A DNA stretch of 64,000 nucleotides from Cryptomeria japonica (GCF_030272615.1 NC_081409.1:23022406-23086405), one strand, 5' to 3'. Positions 23,303 through 36,276 are shown, counted from the first letter of the stretch. Translations and numbers: made by a program. The notes: generated from the sequence alone by a model not told the origin.

Positions 23303-24247
23303 ATGGGTTCTAGAACTACTAGAGCTGGATCAAGCAACGGAAATGAAAGACTTGACCAGATTCTTGATCTTTTGAATCAACAAAATGCTAGGAAGGATGG
23401 AATTGAACAAGAAGTTCGAAGGGTTGGTGAGGTTCGAAATGAACAACCTTGATAGGAAGAGCAACCTAGAAATAAAATTGCTGGAGCTGAGGAACAACCT
23501 GATTATCGAGCTAGGATTGAAGGGGAGCTAGCCAAAGACATTAAAAGGATAGCCCCACCTAAGTTCGATGATTAGACCATTGGGTGATGGTGTTGAAGCT
23601 TGGGTAATTGAGATGGAGAAGTATTTTGAACTTCTAACATGTCCAATGAAACTAAAGCAATATGGGATGCTTGTCAGCTTACTGGAGAAGCTGCGATATG
23701 GTGGGACAATGAGAAATCTGAAAATAAGTTACAACCAGGTGATATTACTTGGGATCTATTTCTGCAATCATTTAGGAAGAGGTGGCTTCCTTAGTTATTC
23801 TTCAACAAGAAGATGACTAAATTCCAAATTTTGACGCAAGGTGGTATGGCAGTTACTCAATATTGGGAGAAGTTCACCAATCTCCTAAAGTATGTTCCAT
23901 AGTACCAGACGGATGAACAATTCCACATTCTGAAGTTCATCTTGGGTTTGAGGACTCACATTGGAGCAGAAGTGGATATTCATAATCCATTGACTATGGA
24001 TGAAGTTTTTGAGAAAGCAACTAAATAGGAATAGAAGTTGCATCAGTTGGCAAATTTCTGAAAGAATGTGAATACCAAACCAAGTTTTGGGAATAGGAAT
24101 TTTCAAAACAATGATCAACAAAAGGGCAACTGACATATAGGGAATCTGAAAAGAGGATCCAATAATTTGGAGAGAGGAGGAGTAAACCAGGGTAGAATCA
24201 AGAAAATGAACAATAACACCAACTTCACTAATCCCAATACTAGGCAG
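23303..24247 (+). pseudogene. Gypsy-B Gag, degenerate
   Basis: A Gag-like frame opens at ATG 23303 (MGSRTTRAGSSNGNERLDQI) and is stopped by TGA after ~50 codons. Downstream, pieces in shifting frames give EAWVIEMEKYFELL, then GEAAIWWDNEK, FRKRWLP and VTQYWEKFTNLLKYVP. This is the order of the Ty3/gypsy Gag domain, with stops between the pieces. It is interrupted at 24248 by a solo LTR; the zinc-knuckle part lies beyond it. Confidence 0.78.
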
Positions 24248-26711
24248 TGGTGGAACCTAAAATTACAGGCACAAACTTGGTAATTGATAACCGGATTGCT
24301 TAGGTTGGACAATCAAAAAATTATTCTCAAAAAATTATTCTACAAGGAGTATATCAAAATTATTCTATAGGGAGTATATCTTACCAAGAATATTTTTTGC
24401 AATGTGATTATATTTTGCATATAAATGATTTAAAAATAAAATATATTTTTACAAAAGGGCAGGGAGAGGGAGTTGAACACTCAACCTCTCAACCCAACCT
24501 TCCTAACTACCCATACCTACCCTCCCCTTTTACCAATTGCTCTATTGTATTACTTGAAAATGTTTATTAGGGTAAATTACTATGGATAATAATTTGCAAA
24601 TATTTCCACAAGATTTTAATTTATTAAAGTAATCTTGAAATGTGGAAATACATTTTGAAATATGTGATTTAAATAAATTATTTTTACCCTAAAACATTGG
24701 TAAAATACATATTAAGGTAAAATGTTATTTCATATAAATGGATCTTATTTTGAAAAATATGTTAAAAAGGTGTGAAATGTACTAATGAAGAAAATTGAAT
24801 TTTGATATTGTTAGTACCTTTTTTACTCTCTTGTAAATTATTTTTGCCCTTAATCACTAAATTAAATACTTTAGGGTGAATTTTATTTATTAAGAGATTA
24901 ATTAAAGGATAAATATTTATTGCAATGTTGTTTTATGCGCAGAAAGCTAAAATTCTTGGGCAAACATTAAAAGGGAGTATTCTTCATCCAAGATTACATT
25001 TTGACATTTTTTTTGTGATATAATATTTCTAATTATTACTTGCGAAAGACATTTTGATATTTATAGCATCTTGATATACTTATGCAAGTAGTATTTTCTT
25101 TTTGCCTTTTAAGAAATTATAATTGTAATATTTTTTATCAAAAGGGAAAATATATGTGGTATTGGATGACCTAAATAGGGTTTGATATATTACTATCATT
25201 TTATATTCTCTTAATATTATTTTCACCCTAGGTAAATAATTTGAACATATTCATTATGGTGAGTCATTTAATGCTTGATTGCTTTTTGCAAAGGTTATTT
25301 CATATGATATAATATTTCCCACCCAAATTAAAGATTACCAAAAGGTGAGAAAGTATTGTAACATTATCGGAAGGGAAGTATTTTCTTTTACTTACTATAC
25401 AAAATCTTTTACCTTATGTTATTTAATAAAAACTATTATTGGAATAAATATTTACAAGTGTTTAATACTTAGATTGAAGTGAATTATTGTAAATAAGTAT
25501 TTTACATAGGGTAAAATGATTATTGCCTAATCTAAAGTGGAATATATTTAATCTTTAATTAATAAGGGATTTGATTGGTTTATTTTATGTGTAGGAGATA
25601 TTAAATATTTACGGGAAGTATTATCAAAGCGAAGGATAAAGGATATATTATTAAAGCTTTATTTAGTGTGTATTTTAGGGAATCAAATATAATTATCTCT
25701 TAAACCAAAGGGTGTGTCCTTTGGAAAAACAACTGTCTGTAACTCCCTCTTATATGTGAAAGGGTGTGTCCTTTCACATATGTCTTTTGGATCAGGTATT
25801 TATAGGGAGTCTTTTTCAATTAAAAAAAAGGAGGAGACAAATTCACAATCTGTCAGGCTGCTAGTAGGGGCTATGGGATGTCTATATTGCAGAAGTCTGT
25901 AGGAATGGAAGTATCATTTTGAGCAATCACTATGTAATGGAGTATCTGTAAGTGTAGCTATTGTATGCATTCACTCTCCAAAAATTAATATACAAGATTC
26001 GTTGTTTCAATTCTAGAATTCATGTATACTTTTGTGTTGATGAATTTTATTTTGTCCTCTTGATAAATCTGATAAAGGGTTTAATATAGTGTGCCACCAC
26101 AAGTTGTTATAATTGAATATAAGATTTGTTTCTTCATGTTCTTATAGCACTTAATGGAACCTCTGTATTGATAGTCTTGTGTTACAAGTTGCCTAAAAAC
26201 TATCTCAAGAGTTTAATTGAATTATTTGTCCACAAAGTATCGTGCATATTCCTGGATAGAGGCACCGGTCTATTATTTATTTCTAATATTTTGATTTGTA
26301 TGCATAAGGTCCTTACAGAGAAACATTCTTCCATATCCTATTTGAACTAATCCTTGCAAATTTCATTCAAGTCCTGAAAGTATTTCATTTTCAATATACA
26401 ATATCTTTAACATACACTTTCATTCATATTTAGTTTTCAGTTTTCAAAGTATTCAGCTAAAGCATATGATATAGCATAGTTGCAGAACACTAATTTGCCA
26501 GTTGTGTAAACTTGCTTAGAGGCTTAAATCCACATTTAAATAACTCTTTTGTGCTTGAGAGGGAAGGGTACACCCGCCTAGGTCTTGTGGAGCCTGAAGT
26601 GCGGAGGGATTTGGTCTTCGACCATCCCTATTCGTTGGCCAAGGTTGATTGGATTTCCTAAGGAGTTGGCAAGTCTTTGGGTTTTCCAATCTGCGGTTTT
26701 GGGCACCAACA
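24248..26711. mobile_element. Solo LTR S1 in Gypsy-B gag
   Basis: A 2464-bp block runs from TGGTGGAACC to GGCACCAACA, flanked by GGCAG on both sides (24243-24247; 26712-26716), and splits the Gag before its zinc knuckle. No coding domain, PBS or second LTR lies inside, so a solo LTR left by LTR-LTR recombination is the best reading. A TATTTATAGGG stretch near 25797 may be its TATA box. The interior is AT-rich, with a small repeat at 24310-24380 (AAAATTATTCTA...GGAGTATATC). Confidence 0.85.
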
Positions 26712-27842
26712 GGCAGAACTTTGACAGGAATAGATCAGGTGGACACCCAGGGCCTAAAGATGGATGTTACAACTGTGGGGTAAATCATTATGCTTCAAAC
26801 TATTTAAAACGTTCCACAGTTCATAAAGGAGGAAATCAGAAAGGATCTTCACAACATCAGATTCATGCAACAATTGACAACCATCAGGCTGATTTTTAAG
26901 ATTCACCTATCCAGATGATGGGTAATATTTTTGGTCAATCAGTTTCTATTTTGATAGATATAGGAGCTACTGAATGCTTTATTGATCCTAAGGTAGTTTC
27001 TAGATTATCTATTAGACCTGGTTATATGTCAAATGCATGGGTGGTTCAATATGGAAATCGAGCAGAGAAGAGGGTAGATTCATGTCTATTTTGCAGTGAT
27101 TTAGAGCTTCCTAGTTTCCAAACTTAGGTTAATCTATATGTAGCACCACTAGGATCGTATGATGTGATCTTAGGTATCAATTAGTTAATTGAGCACAAAG
27201 TTGTAGTAAACTGTGAGGATAAGGTTAATATTCGTATAGATGATTTTGGAAATCTGGTTGAGATTCTTGGGTCTCAAAAGCCTCCTCAATTGAGACACAT
27301 CTCATATATGTAACTCAAGAAAGCCCAAAGGAAGGGATGTTCCATTTTTTCCATCATTTTAAGTGACTTGGATAATGCCAAGAAGAGCCTTTAAGATTAT
27401 CCAGTTCTTGGATGGTTTTCCAGAGTCTATAGAAATATTACTTGGAACCAAGCCACAATCCAAGGCTCCATACATAATGACTACCACAAAATTGTATGAG
27501 CTTAAGGCTTAATTGCAGGAGTTGCTTAGGCAAGGTTTCATAAGACCTAGTGTATCCTCGTGGGGTGCACCAGTAATCTTTGTGAAGAAGAAGGATGGTA
27601 CCTTGAGACTATGTATTGGGTATAGGATGTTACACAAGGTAACCATTAAGAACAGATATCCTTTTCCTAAGATAGACGAGTTATTTCACCAAATGAAAAG
27701 GTCCTACAGTATTTTCTAAGATCGATCTTCGATCAGGTTATCACTAGCTGAGGATTAAGGATGAGGATATTCCTAAGACAACATTTCAAACTCAGTATGG
27801 ATACTATGAGTTCAGGGTCGTACCTTTTGGTTTAACCAATGC
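26712..27842 (+). pseudogene. Gypsy-B zinc knuckle, protease and RT N-terminal half
   Basis: After the TSD the Gag tail continues with a degenerate knuckle (CYNCGVNHYASNY; the last Cys is Tyr and the spacing is one short). A protease with IDIGATECFIDPKVVSRL (26915-27127) has Ile where Ser/Thr usually follows the catalytic Asp. The RT fingers and palm begin near 27490: [47 protein letters not shown], then DLRSGYH and PFGLTNA up to 27842, with frame changes and stops. The RT is then split by the TIR array. Confidence 0.85.
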
Positions 27843-30800
27843 GGGTGAACTCACAATGTTGGTTCCCACTTTTTGGTACATCCCGATTTTTGTTCAAATC
27901 ATACATTTTTTAGAAAATATAACGATTTAATATTTAAGAGGTCTCATTTGAAGTAATTAATTGAAGAGAGATAGATCAAAGGCTCTTAGATCAAAATTTA
28001 TTGGATAGAACCTCTCTACTTCTAAATCATACTTGCAATGGAGTCTCCTTTGCATCTATCAAATGCTGATAAAAAACCAGTTTTACATTAGCTTTTGGGG
28101 GGTCAAATGAATTCATTTATAAGTTTTATTTTTTTAAGTATTTAGTCCTTATTATAAGTTTTCCAAATAGTATAATTTTTATTATATTTAATTTCATTAA
28201 TATATTTTTATTTTATTTCTTATGAATGTAGGTTTTTCATTGAACATGAACTTCTTTGTTCAATGCTTTGGGTAAAATAGTAAACTAATTCAATTTTTTT
28301 TTAAAAATATCTATGCACTAGGTATTGATATCATCTTTCTAACAAAAAAAATAAAATTGAATTTTGATATACATAAAACAAGTTATGTGTGTAAATGTAT
28401 ACCTATATCTAAATTATAATTAGTCGGATTTCAAAACTTAATAAAATGAAAAATATCCAGCATATCACTATCAAACCAATTGCATGCCCCGAGTATTGAT
28501 GTTAGAAACAAAAATTCAAAAGAATTATTTTTTTTATCATTTATAGAAAAAAAGTTATGCGTTTCGGGATGCACATCACTCTTACAAAATGTTGATTGCT
28601 GTAAAAAACTACTTTTTTAGGGAGATGGAAAAATCATTAAAATTTTATTAAAAAAAATTTGAAAAAAAATATATTTAGAATCTACAAACAAGATGTTACA
28701 AATCACTAGTTTACATCATCTTCAAATTCTTAACGTTTTATAAGTTATAGGTGTCAGAAAGTGAAGTTTTTTTTCAAAATGTTTATCTAAGTGTCAAAGT
28801 TGGTCAAAACTAGGAACCAATATTGTGAGTTCACCCACATGTGGGTGAACTCACAATGTTGGTTCCCATTTTTTGGTACATCCTGATTTTTGTTGAAATC
28901 ATATATGTTTTAGAAAATATAATGATTTAATATTTAAGAGGTCTCATTTGAAGTAATTAATTGAAGAGAGTTAGATCAAAGGCTCTTAGATCAAAATTTC
29001 TTAGATAGAACCTTTCTACTTCTAAATCATACTTGCAATGGAGTCTCCTTTGCATCTATCAAATGCTGATAAAAAACCAATTTTGCATTAGCTTTTGGGG
29101 GGTCAAATGAATTCATTTATAAGTTTTGTTTTTTTTTTAAAGTATTTAGTCTTTATTATAAGCTTTCCAAATAGTATAATTTTTAATATATTTAATTTCA
29201 TTAATATATTTTTATTTTATTTCTTGTGAATGTAGGTTTTTCATTGAACATGAACTTCTTTGTTCAATGCTTTGGGTAAAATAGTAAACTAATTCAATTT
29301 TTTTTTTTAAATATCTATGCACTAGGTATTGATATCTTCTTTCTAAAAATTAAAAAAAATTGAATTTTGATATATATAAAACAAGTTATGTGTGTAAACG
29401 TATACTTATATCTAAATTATAATTAGTCGAATTTCAAAACTTAATAAAATAAAAAATATCCAGCATATCACTATCAAACCAATTGCATGCCTCAAGTATT
29501 GATGTTAAAAACCAAAATTCAAAAGAATTATTTTTTTATCATTTATAGAAAAAAAGTTATGTGTTTCGGGATGCACATCACTCTTAAAAAATGTTGATTG
29601 CTATAAAAAACTACTTTTTCAGAGAGATGGAAAAATCATTAAAGTTTTATTAAAAAAAATTGAAAAAAATATATTTAGAATCTACAAACAAGATGTTACA
29701 AATCACTAGTTTACATCATCTTCAAATTCTTAATGGTTTATAAGTTATAGGTGTCAGAAAGTGAAGTTTTTTTTCAAAATGTTCATCTAAGTGTCAAAGT
29801 TGGTCAAAAACTGGGAACCAATATTGTGAGTTCACCCACATACACTTTTTGGTACATCTTGATTTTTGTTGAAATCATACATTTTTTAGAAAACATAATG
29901 ATTTAATATTTAAGAGGTCGCATTTGAAGTAATTAATTGAAGAGAGTTAGATCAAAGGCTCTTAGATCAAAATTTCTTGGATAGAACCTCTCTACTTCTA
30001 AATCATACTTGCAATGGAGCCTCCTTTGCATCTATCAAATGCTGATAAAAAACCAATTTTTCATTAGCTTTTGGGGGGTCAAATGAATTCATTTATAAGT
30101 TTTATTTTTTTAAAGTATTTAGTCTTTATTATAAGCTTTCCAAATAGTATAATTTTTAATATATTTAATTTCATTAATATATTTTTATTTTATTTCTTAT
30201 GAATGTAGGTTTTTCATTGAACATGAACTTCTTTGTTCAATGCTTTGGGTAAAATAGTAAAATAATTCAATTTTTTTTTTTTAAATATCTATGCACTAGG
30301 TATTGTTATCTTCTTTCTAACAGAAAAAATAAAATAATTTTTTGATATATATAAAACAAGTTATGTGTGTAAACGTATACTTATATCTAAATTATAATTA
30401 GTCGGATTTCAAAACTTAATAAAATGAAAAATATCCAGCATATCACTATCAAACCAATTGCATGCCTCGGGTAATGATGTTACAAACCAAAATTCAAAAG
30501 AATTGTTTTTTTATCATTTATAGAAAAAAAAGTTATGCGTTTTGGGATGCACATCACTCTTAAAAAATGTTGATTGCTGTAAAAAACTACTTTTTCAGGG
30601 AGATGGAAAAATCATTAAAATTTTATTCAAAAAAATTTGAAAAAAATATATTTAGAATCTACAAACAAGATGTTACAAATCACTAGTTTACATCATCTTC
30701 AAATTCTTAATGGTTTATAAGTTATAGATATCAGAAAGTTAAGTTTTTTTTCAAAATGTTCATCTAAGTGTCAAAGTTGGTCAAAAACTGGGAACCAGTA

Positions 30801-32768
30801 TTGTGAGTTCACCCACATACACTTTTGAGTGCATCCTGATTTTTGTTGAAATCATACATTTTTTAGAAAATATAATGATTTAATATTTAAGAGGTCTTAT
30901 TTGAAGTAATTAATTGAAGAGAGTTAGATCAAAGGCTCTTAGATCAAAATTTCTTAGATAGAACCTCTCTACTTCTAAATCATACTTGCAATGGAGTCTC
31001 CTTTGCATCTATCAAATGCTGATAAAAAACCAATTTTACATTAGCTTTTGGGGGGTCAAATGAATTCATTTATAAGTTTTGTTTTTTTAAGTATTTAGTC
31101 CTTATTATAAGTTTTCCAAATAGTATAATTTTTATTATATTTAATTTCATTAATATATTTTTATTTTATTTATTTCTTATGAATGTAGGTTTTTCATTGA
31201 ACATGAACTTCTTTGTTCAATGCTTTGGGTAATATATTAAACTAATTCAATTTTTTTTGAAAATATCTATGCACTAAGTATTGATATCTTCTTTCTAACA
31301 AAAAAAAGAAAAATGAATTTTGATATATATAAAACAAGTTATGTGTGTAAACATATACCTATATCTAAATTATAATTAGTCGGATTTCAAAACTTAATAA
31401 AATGAAAAATATCCAGCATATCACTATCAAACCAATTGCATGCCCTGAGGATTGACGTTAAAAACCAAAATTCAAAAGAATTATTTTTTATCATTTATAG
31501 AAAAAAGTTATGCATTTCGGGATGCACATCAATCTTAAAAAATGTTGATTGTTTTAAAAAACTACTTTTACAAGGAGATGGAAAAATCATTAAATTTAGA
31601 ATCTACAAACAAGATGTTACAAATCACTAGTTTACATCATCTTCAAATTCTTAACGGTTTATAAGTTATAGGTGCCAGAAAGTGGAGTTTTTTTCAAAAT
31701 GTTCATCTAAGTGTCAAAGTTGGTCAAAAACTAGGAACCATTATTGTGAGTTCACCCACATACCCACATACATGTGGGTGAACTCACAATGTTGGTTCCC
31801 ACTTTTTGGTACATCCTAAGTTTTGTTGAAATCATACATTTTTTAGAAAATATAATGATTTAATATTTAAGAGGTCTCATTTGAAGTAATTAATTGAAGA
31901 GAGTTAGATCAAAGGCTCTTAGATCAAAATTTCTTGGATATAACCTCTCTACTTCTAAATCATACTTGCAATGGAGTCTCCTTTGCATCTATCAAATGCT
32001 GATAAAAAACCAATTTTGCATTAGCTTTTGGGGGCTCAAATGAATTCATTTATAAGTTTTTTTTAAAAAAGTATTTAATTCTTATTATAAGCTTTCCAAA
32101 TAGTATAATTTTTAATATATTTAATTCCATTAATATATTTTTATTTTATTTCTTATGAATGTAGGTTTTTCATTGAACATGAACTTCTTTGTTCAATGCT
32201 TTGGGTAAAATAGTAAACTAATTCAATTTTTTTTTGAAAATATCTATGCACTAGATATTGATATCTTCTTTCTCACAAAAAAAATAAAATTGAATTTTGA
32301 TATATATAAAACAAGTTATGTGTGTAAACGTATACCTATATCTAAATTATAATTAGTCGGATTTCAAAACTTAATAAAATGAAAAATATCCAGCATATCA
32401 CTATCAAACCAATTGCATGCCCCGAGTATTGATGTTAGAAATCAAAATTCAAAAGAATTATTTTTTATCATTTATAGAAAAAAAGTTATGTGTTTCGGGA
32501 TGCACATCACTCTTAAAAAATGTTGATTGTTGTAAAAAAACTAATTTTTCAAGGAGATGGAAAAATCATTAAAATTTTATTCAAAAAAAATTGAAAAAAA
32601 TATATTTAGAATCTACAAACAAGATGTTACAAATCACTAGTTTACATCATCTTCAAATTCTTAACGGTTTATAAGTTATAGGTGTCAGAAAGTGAAGTTT
32701 TTTTTCAAAATGTTCATCTAAGTGTCAAAGTTGGTCAAAAACTAGGAACCAGTATTGTGAGTTCACCC
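27843..32768. repeat. Tandem array of five ~1-kb units with terminal inverted repeats
   Basis: Units at about 27843-28836, 28843-29837, 29845-30814, 30823-31757 and 31776-32768 lie head to tail. Complete units start GGGTGAACTCACAATGTTGG and end with the near-complement (CCAATATTGTGAGTTCACCC). Units 3 and 4 lack the first ~25 bp. No unit has an ORF of note. By eye the units are very similar (most lines differ at a few positions). The array interrupts Gypsy-B RT; ATGC occurs on both sides (27839-27842 and 32770-32773) and may be a target duplication. The units look like a non-autonomous TIR (MITE-like) element that has been tandemly amplified. The superfamily is unclear. Confidence 0.85.
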
Positions 32769-32779
32769 CATGCCCACTC

Positions 32780-33301
32780 ATGAACCTTATGAATAACATT
32801 TTTAAAGATTATTTGGATAATTTTATGCTTATATTCATTGATGACATATTGATCTACTCCAAGAATGAAGAGGAACACAAGAAGCACTTAAGGATAGTTT
32901 TGCAACGACTTAGGGATCGAAAGCTTTTTGTAAAGTTTTCAAAGTGTGCTTTCTGTCAAGAAAAGGTGCACTACTTAGGTCATGTTATATTTGCTGAAGG
33001 AATTTCAGTTGATCCTGCAAAGATAGAGGCAATTGAATATTGGCCAACACCTTAGAGTGTTACAGAGATTAGAAGTGTTATGGGTCTTGCAGGATACTAC
33101 ACGAAGTATGTGGAAGATGTTTCTAGGATAACAACACCTATTACTTCTCTTGAAAAGAAGGGAAATAATTTTGAATGGGTTGAGAAGTGCAAAGAGGCAT
33201 TTCATCTTTTGAAGCATAAATTTACAACAACACCAGTCTTGACTATACCAGATCCAAATGGACACTTCACTGTGATTACAGATGCCTCAGGTGAAGGTGT
33301 A
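32780..33301 (+). pseudogene. Gypsy-B RT C-terminal half and start of RNase H
   Basis: The RT continues with FIDDILIYSKNEEEH (catalytic Asp pair), CAFCQEKVHYLGHVI, a TAG at 33053, then VMGLAGYYTKYVEDVSRITTPI and the RNase H start FTVITDASGEGV. It is cut at 33301 by solo LTR S2, 18 bp after the first RNase H Asp. Continuation is at 34915. Confidence 0.87.
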
Positions 33302-34909
33302 TGGTGCAAGAGCACCTAAGGGTGAGCAAATACCCTTTTCAATTTTGGCAATTTTGGCACAAGGACTGGTTCTAGTCCATTAGGTTGTCTGTTTGGAGCT
33401 TGGAGTGCATTTTGTCTTCTTTTTGAAAATTCATATTTCGGTGAAACTTACCCCGATGACACCGCCAACATGTGGAGCACAACCATCGGATATCGGAACA
33501 ACCGATTTTACCCTACCCCGATGCCCAATGAGTATGCATAAGACCGAAGTGGAGCCATCGGATATCGGCGAGAGTGTTTTCCACCTACCCCGATAACCCG
33601 ATGAGGTCGCCAGCGGATTGGAGCTAGTGGAGTGAGTTCGGAGTGGAGCCATCGGGTATCGACAAGACTAGTTTTCATGCCGCTCGATAACCCGATGGGA
33701 AGGCATAATGTTTGGAGTGCATCATCGGCTATCGACATAACATGTTAGGAGCTACACCGATAACCCGATAAGGAAGCATTCTGTTGGGAGCGCACCATCA
33801 GCCATCGGCAAGAGATGTTTGATGCTACGCCGATAACCCGATGAGGAAGTGTGCAATTTGTAAATTGTCATCAGACATCGGAGTGAGTGTTTTGATGCTA
33901 CTCCGATGATCCGATGGAAAAGCAAGTAATTTGTAAATTGCCATTGGACATCGGAGTGGGTGTTTTTTGCTAACCCGATGACCCGATGAAGAAAGGAAAG
34001 ATAGTTACAGTCAGAAACCGATTGTGTCAAGTTTAATCTGGTCTGTTTGGGATGATTCACGACATGTCTAGGAGGCTATAAAAGACCCAATGGGAATTCT
34101 GTAACAGAGTTGGATAAGTTAGATAGTTTTGGATGGTTTGATTCCACGAAAACGAAACACTTCTTTTGAATAACAATTGGAAGATCATTTTTCTGGTTTA
34201 TTTCTCAAAGTTTATTTTCTGTTATAAACATGGCTTAAATTTTTAAGGAATAATGCAAATAGGGTAGATGTTATTTTTCCATGTCTTGTGAGTTCCAAGT
34301 GTGAATTCATGCCAAGCTCAACTCTGTAAATAGAGTTGGACCATTTTATTTCTTATTTCTCTGTTGGCGTAAAGTTCTTGTGAACATGGCTTTATCTTGA
34401 CACTCCATCGTGGGATCCATGCGACCATTGGAGGTTGTCAAGAAGGGCCAGCCATGTATAGTAGTGTTCTATATGTAGCAGACTAGGGAATGACGTCGAC
34501 CGTTTCAGCAAATTGGCCCTAGACGAGCTTGATGATAGCTCGACAAGGTATCCGTGACCAAAAGAAAATCACTTGTAGGGTAGACTGGAGTCTAGGCTAT
34601 TAGCCTCAGACTAGGGGAAGATGGGATCAAAGGGAGAGAAGATCCAAGCATGAGGAGAAAACAACTTAAGAGAAGTTGTAGGTATAATTAATGGTGGAGC
34701 AAAACCCTGCAAGGTGTCTGGTGAGATCCGGTGGATTAGTGAGTTGGTGGATTTATGAAAGTGAATTCACAAAGAGAAGAGTAACAAACCTCGGTAGTGA
34801 GGACCTAGAGTGGATTAGGGGAATAGAGAGGAGCATTCCTGGGGTAGGCTAGGAAAAAGGCCTTGGAGTGAGTCAAGCTGACTCAAGCAATCTAGGGTCC
34901 TCCCTATTA
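33302..34909. mobile_element. Solo LTR S2 in Gypsy-B RNase H
   Basis: 1608 bp from TGGTGCAAGAGCACC to TCCTCCCTATTA, flanked by GTGTA (33297-33301 and 34910-34914). The opening dyad GGTGC/GCACC is shared with the Chromo-1 LTR and the 19246 fragment; the last base pair is TA instead of CA. A TATA box (CTATAAAAG, 34076-34084) follows a repeat block. No internal region remains. Orientation is taken as plus because of the TG start and the TATA box. Confidence 0.85.
33473..34000. repeat. Seven ~70-90-bp repeats with ATCGG/CCGAT dyads
   Basis: Seven diverged units, each starting near CATCGG(N)TATCGG and containing CCGATAACCCGATG about 35-40 bp later (unit starts near 33485, 33555, 33647, 33722, 33796, 33870, 33942). 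The two motifs are reverse complements, so each unit can fold. The block sits directly upstream of the LTR TATA box, where LTR enhancers lie. ORFs through it are repeat artefacts. Confidence 0.8.
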
Positions 34910-34914
34910 GTGTA

Positions 34915-35613
34915 GGAGAAGTGTTGATGCAAGAAGGAAAAGTGATTACTCTTGAGTCAAGAAAACTGAAACAATATGAGTTGAACTATGCACAACATGA
35001 TTTAGAGCTTTTAACTATTGTGCATGCATTGCAAATATGGAGGCATTACCTTCTACGGAAGCCATTTGAGTTGAAAACAGACCACTTAGGCCTAAAATAT
35101 ATTTTTACACAACCTAACCTTAATGCAAGACATAGAAGGTGGCTTGAATTCCTAAGTGAGTATGATTTTGTTATTGAATATATCAAAGGAAAGGAAAATA
35201 GTGTAGCAGATGCTCTCAGCAAAAGAAGACATCTAACTGCTATGGTTACTATAAGGTCAAACTTGAAGCAACAAGTGTTGCAAAATTTTTTTGAAGATGA
35301 GCATTACCTAAGGGTTAAGCAAGCCATGGGAATAGATCCTTCAGATCACTGATTTGATGGATATGAATTGGAACCTAACGGTATTTTGAGATACCAAGGA
35401 AGGATGTATATTCCTGAAGATGGAGATTTAAGGAAATTAACATTGCATGAGGTGCACAATACACCTTATTCAGGACATCCTGGAGTGACAAAGATGGTAG
35501 CTAAATTGAGAACATTGTATTTTTGGCCTAAACTCAGGAAAGAGGTGATTGAGTATGTGGCACAGTGTTTGGAATGCCAGCGAGTGAAAGTTGGGCATGT
35601 TCATTCGACATGA
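34915..35613 (+). pseudogene. Gypsy-B RNase H remainder and integrase zinc finger
   Basis: RNase H resumes: VLMQEGKVITLESRKLKQYE, HDLELLTIVHALQIWRHYLL, KTDHLGLKYIF and KGKENSVADALSKRR (up to 35230). After a TGA at 35350, the integrase HHCC domain reads HEVHNTPYSGHPG, then CLECQRVKVGH. It stops at 35611. Confidence 0.87.
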
Positions 35614-36276
35614 CTTTTATTTCAACATGTCATACCAGAGTATAAGTGGCAAGTAATCAATATGGATTTTATCTAAGGGTTACCTACGAGCAAGAACAAG
35701 CATGATACCATCTTAGTAGTCGTGGATAAATTGACAAAATTTGCACATTTCACACCTGGAAATCTCAAGGATGGATCATTTATTCTTGCAAAGAAATTTG
35801 TGCAAGAGATATCCCAATTGCATGGAGTACCAGAAACCATTATCTCAGATAGGGATACTGGGATGACATCTAGGTTTTGGACAATATTGAATGTAGCTTT
35901 GGGAACCAGACTGAACTTTAGTTCGGCATATCATCCTCAGACTGATGGCCAAACATAAAGGGTTTATCAGGTTGTGGAAGATCTTCTACAGATGTACTGC
36001 ATGGATCAACAGTACAAGTGGGAGGAGTATTTACCTTTGGTTGAGTTTGCATATAACAACTATTTTCACGCATCTTTAGGGATGACACCTTTTGAGGCAC
36101 TCTATGGGCAAAAGTGTTGCACATCCATTAGTTGGGATAGAATGGAAGATAGGATCATTATTGGTCTTGATTTGCTCAAAGAAATGGATGAGCAGATGAA
36201 GTTGATTAGAACAAGATTGAAAGAGGCAACCGATAGACAAAAAAGCTATGCTGATAGAAACACGACTTTCAGATAG
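35614..36276 (+). pseudogene. Gypsy-B integrase core, catalytic Glu codon replaced by a stop
   Basis: The core carries the first Asp in VINMDFI, followed by a stop, and the second in IISDRDTGMTSRF. The YHPQTDGQT motif is followed directly by TAA at 35956-35958, where the catalytic Glu codon belongs. The frame then continues: RVYQVVEDLLQMY, YKWEEYLPLVEFAYNN and MTPFEALYGQKC. Integrase would be truncated before its third catalytic residue. Confidence 0.85.

Noticed and set aside
33393-34060. ORFs through the ATCGG repeats
   Set aside because: They are periodic products of a tandem repeat upstream of an LTR TATA box.
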